DNA from: Arsukibacterium perlucidum DSM 18276
GTDB lineage: Bacteria; Pseudomonadota; Gammaproteobacteria; Enterobacterales; Alteromonadaceae
Reading direction: 5' to 3'
Length of the DNA stretch: 64,000 bases
NCBI RefSeq assembly: GCF_000382165.1
Contig: NZ_KB907714.1
Coordinates: 29,835 to 93,834, forward strand
Part shown: piece after piece, positions 63,687 to 64,000 of the stretch
Layout of the letters: each line of letters begins with the position of its first letter
How positions within the stretch are numbered: the first letter of the stretch is position 1
Made by a program: the position numbers and the translations under genes
Notes under the pieces: generated by a model
Database searches by the model: none
The model's input: only the letters and a program-made list of their open reading frames with translations
What the model was told of the DNA's origin: nothing

Positions 63687-63725
63687 AAAAAGGGTCAGAG
63701 TGATTTTTAAAATCACTCTGACCCT
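63687..63725. repeat. REP-like palindrome copy 5, 5' side of the RAYT gene
   Basis: AGGGTCAGAGTGATTTT (63691-63707) is matched by its complement (63709-63725) around a single T. Upstream As (63687-63690) have no matching T run on the right because CTGAGG of the IS element follows directly. The loss of the T tail suggests insertion at this point. Confidence 0.88.
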
Positions 63726-63775
63726 GAGGTATCCCCACAAAATTGTTAGCTAAAACAAAAAGATGAATTCAGAAG

Positions 63776-63845
63776 GAACATTCATGGCGTTCGGTGATCA
63801 GATCTATCGCCAAACAAACCTATCAAGGACACGCCATGAATGTTC
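63776..63845 (+). promoter_or_regulatory. Inverted repeat covering the IS transposase start codon
   Basis: GAACATTCATGGCGT (63776-63790) and ACGCCATGAATGTTC (63831-63845) are exact complements. The second arm contains the transposase ATG. Transcripts entering from outside would pair and hide the start, as described for IS10 and IS50. Two GATC sites lie in the loop (63796-63799 and 63801-63804) and could be Dam-methylated. Confidence 0.8.
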
Positions 63846-64000
63846 TGCAAATGCTAACCCGTTTTGTGAAAGCCGTCACGCCCAATATGCACAGCCAGCG
63901 CCGACAGGCGCTTGAAGCCTGTGTGAAAAGTGCAGTGCATCAGAACAAGCTAACCATTACCCAGCTTGGCCGTGGAATTCACGGTAAAGCTTTTGAAAAA
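63836..64000 (+). CDS. IS4-family transposase, N-terminal part (3' end outside window)
   Basis: The open frame from the ATG at 63836 runs to the window end with 55 codons. LTITQLGRGIHGKAFEK corresponds to the LTLTELGRNL region of the IS10 transposase N-terminus. The DDE catalytic residues would be further downstream and are not visible. Whether the gene is complete cannot be judged. Confidence 0.8.
   Translation, partial: MNVLQMLTRFVKAVTPNMHSQRRQALEACVKSAVHQNKLTITQLGRGIHGKAFEK

Larger units (their letters stand above)
63724..64000 (+). mobile_element. Left end of an IS10-like (IS4 family) insertion sequence
   Basis: The element begins near CTGAGGTATCCCCACAAAATT, shown here in part as CTGAGGTATCCCC. 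This resembles the outer end of IS10 (CTGAGAGATCCCCTCATAAT) as I remember it. The transposase gene starts 112 bases in. The right end and the 9-base target duplication expected for the family are outside the window. Confidence 0.75.

Noticed and set aside
1..64000. tRNA, rRNA, CRISPR array, prophage or toxin-antitoxin genes
   Set aside because: None could be recognised; the repeats seen are tandem or palindromic and not spaced like a CRISPR array.

Overview
The window is a chromosomal segment of a polarly flagellated gammaproteobacterium, most like the Alteromonadales/Chromatiales-type genera (Rheinheimera, Arsukibacterium, Alishewanella, Shewanella, Pseudoalteromonas). The evidence is gene content and order: flrABC, fliE-flhB, flhAFG-fliA, cheYZAB, motCD-like genes, parC/parP, cheW, then ccmA-I and mlaA. 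Species assignment is inference.

Layout. (1) 1-1987: end of fliD, then fliS and a fliT-like gene. (2) 1991-15525: a flagellin-glycosylation island. Four forward genes (a Maf glycosyltransferase, a WbpG/PseA-type N-acetyl-sugar amidotransferase, and HisF/HisH paralogues) run tail-to-tail into nine reverse genes (legB-legC-legG-legI-legH-ptmE-ptmF-legF-ptmA). The nine form a legionaminic acid pathway like that of Campylobacter jejuni. A sigma-28-type promoter sits in front of legB. (3) 15737-20860: a divergent flagellin paralogue, a perfect 60-bp palindrome, and the flrA / flrBC regulators. (4) 21053-39968: basal body, export apparatus and switch genes (fliE-fliR, flhB), then flhA, flhF, flhG and fliA. 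Sigma-54-like -24/-12 sites precede flrB, fliE and flhA. (5) 40015-48860: chemotaxis and second-stator genes with the ParC/ParP polar array localisation pair. (6) 48943-51257, reverse: a small FlhB C-domain paralogue and a second FliK-like protein. (7) 51361-59235: complete cytochrome c maturation operon plus mlaA. (8) 59324-62880: UDP-sugar genes (wecB, wbpP-like, wbpO/tviB-like), probably the start of a surface polysaccharide locus. (9) 62909-64000: a REP-associated tyrosine transposase between two copies of its presumed REP palindrome, then the left end of an IS10-like IS4-family element that abuts the second copy.

How it fits together. FlrA and FlrBC with sigma-54 are expected to drive the hook-basal-body and regulatory genes. 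FliA (sigma-28) would drive late genes and, from the promoter seen here, the legionaminic acid operon, so sugar supply is timed with flagellin export. The sugar would be made as CMP-legionaminic acid, probably converted to an acetamidino derivative by the WbpG/HisF/HisH trio, and put on flagellin by Maf before FliS-assisted export and FliD capping.

Five copies of one palindrome (core GGGTCAGAGTGA and its complement) lie between transcription units: flhB/flhA, the DUF2802 gene/flhX, mlaA/wecB, and on both sides of the RAYT gene. No tRNA, rRNA or CRISPR array was seen. No stretch over 300 bases lacks a gene; the longest gaps (about 150-210 bases) are described under the promoter, palindrome and repeat entries.
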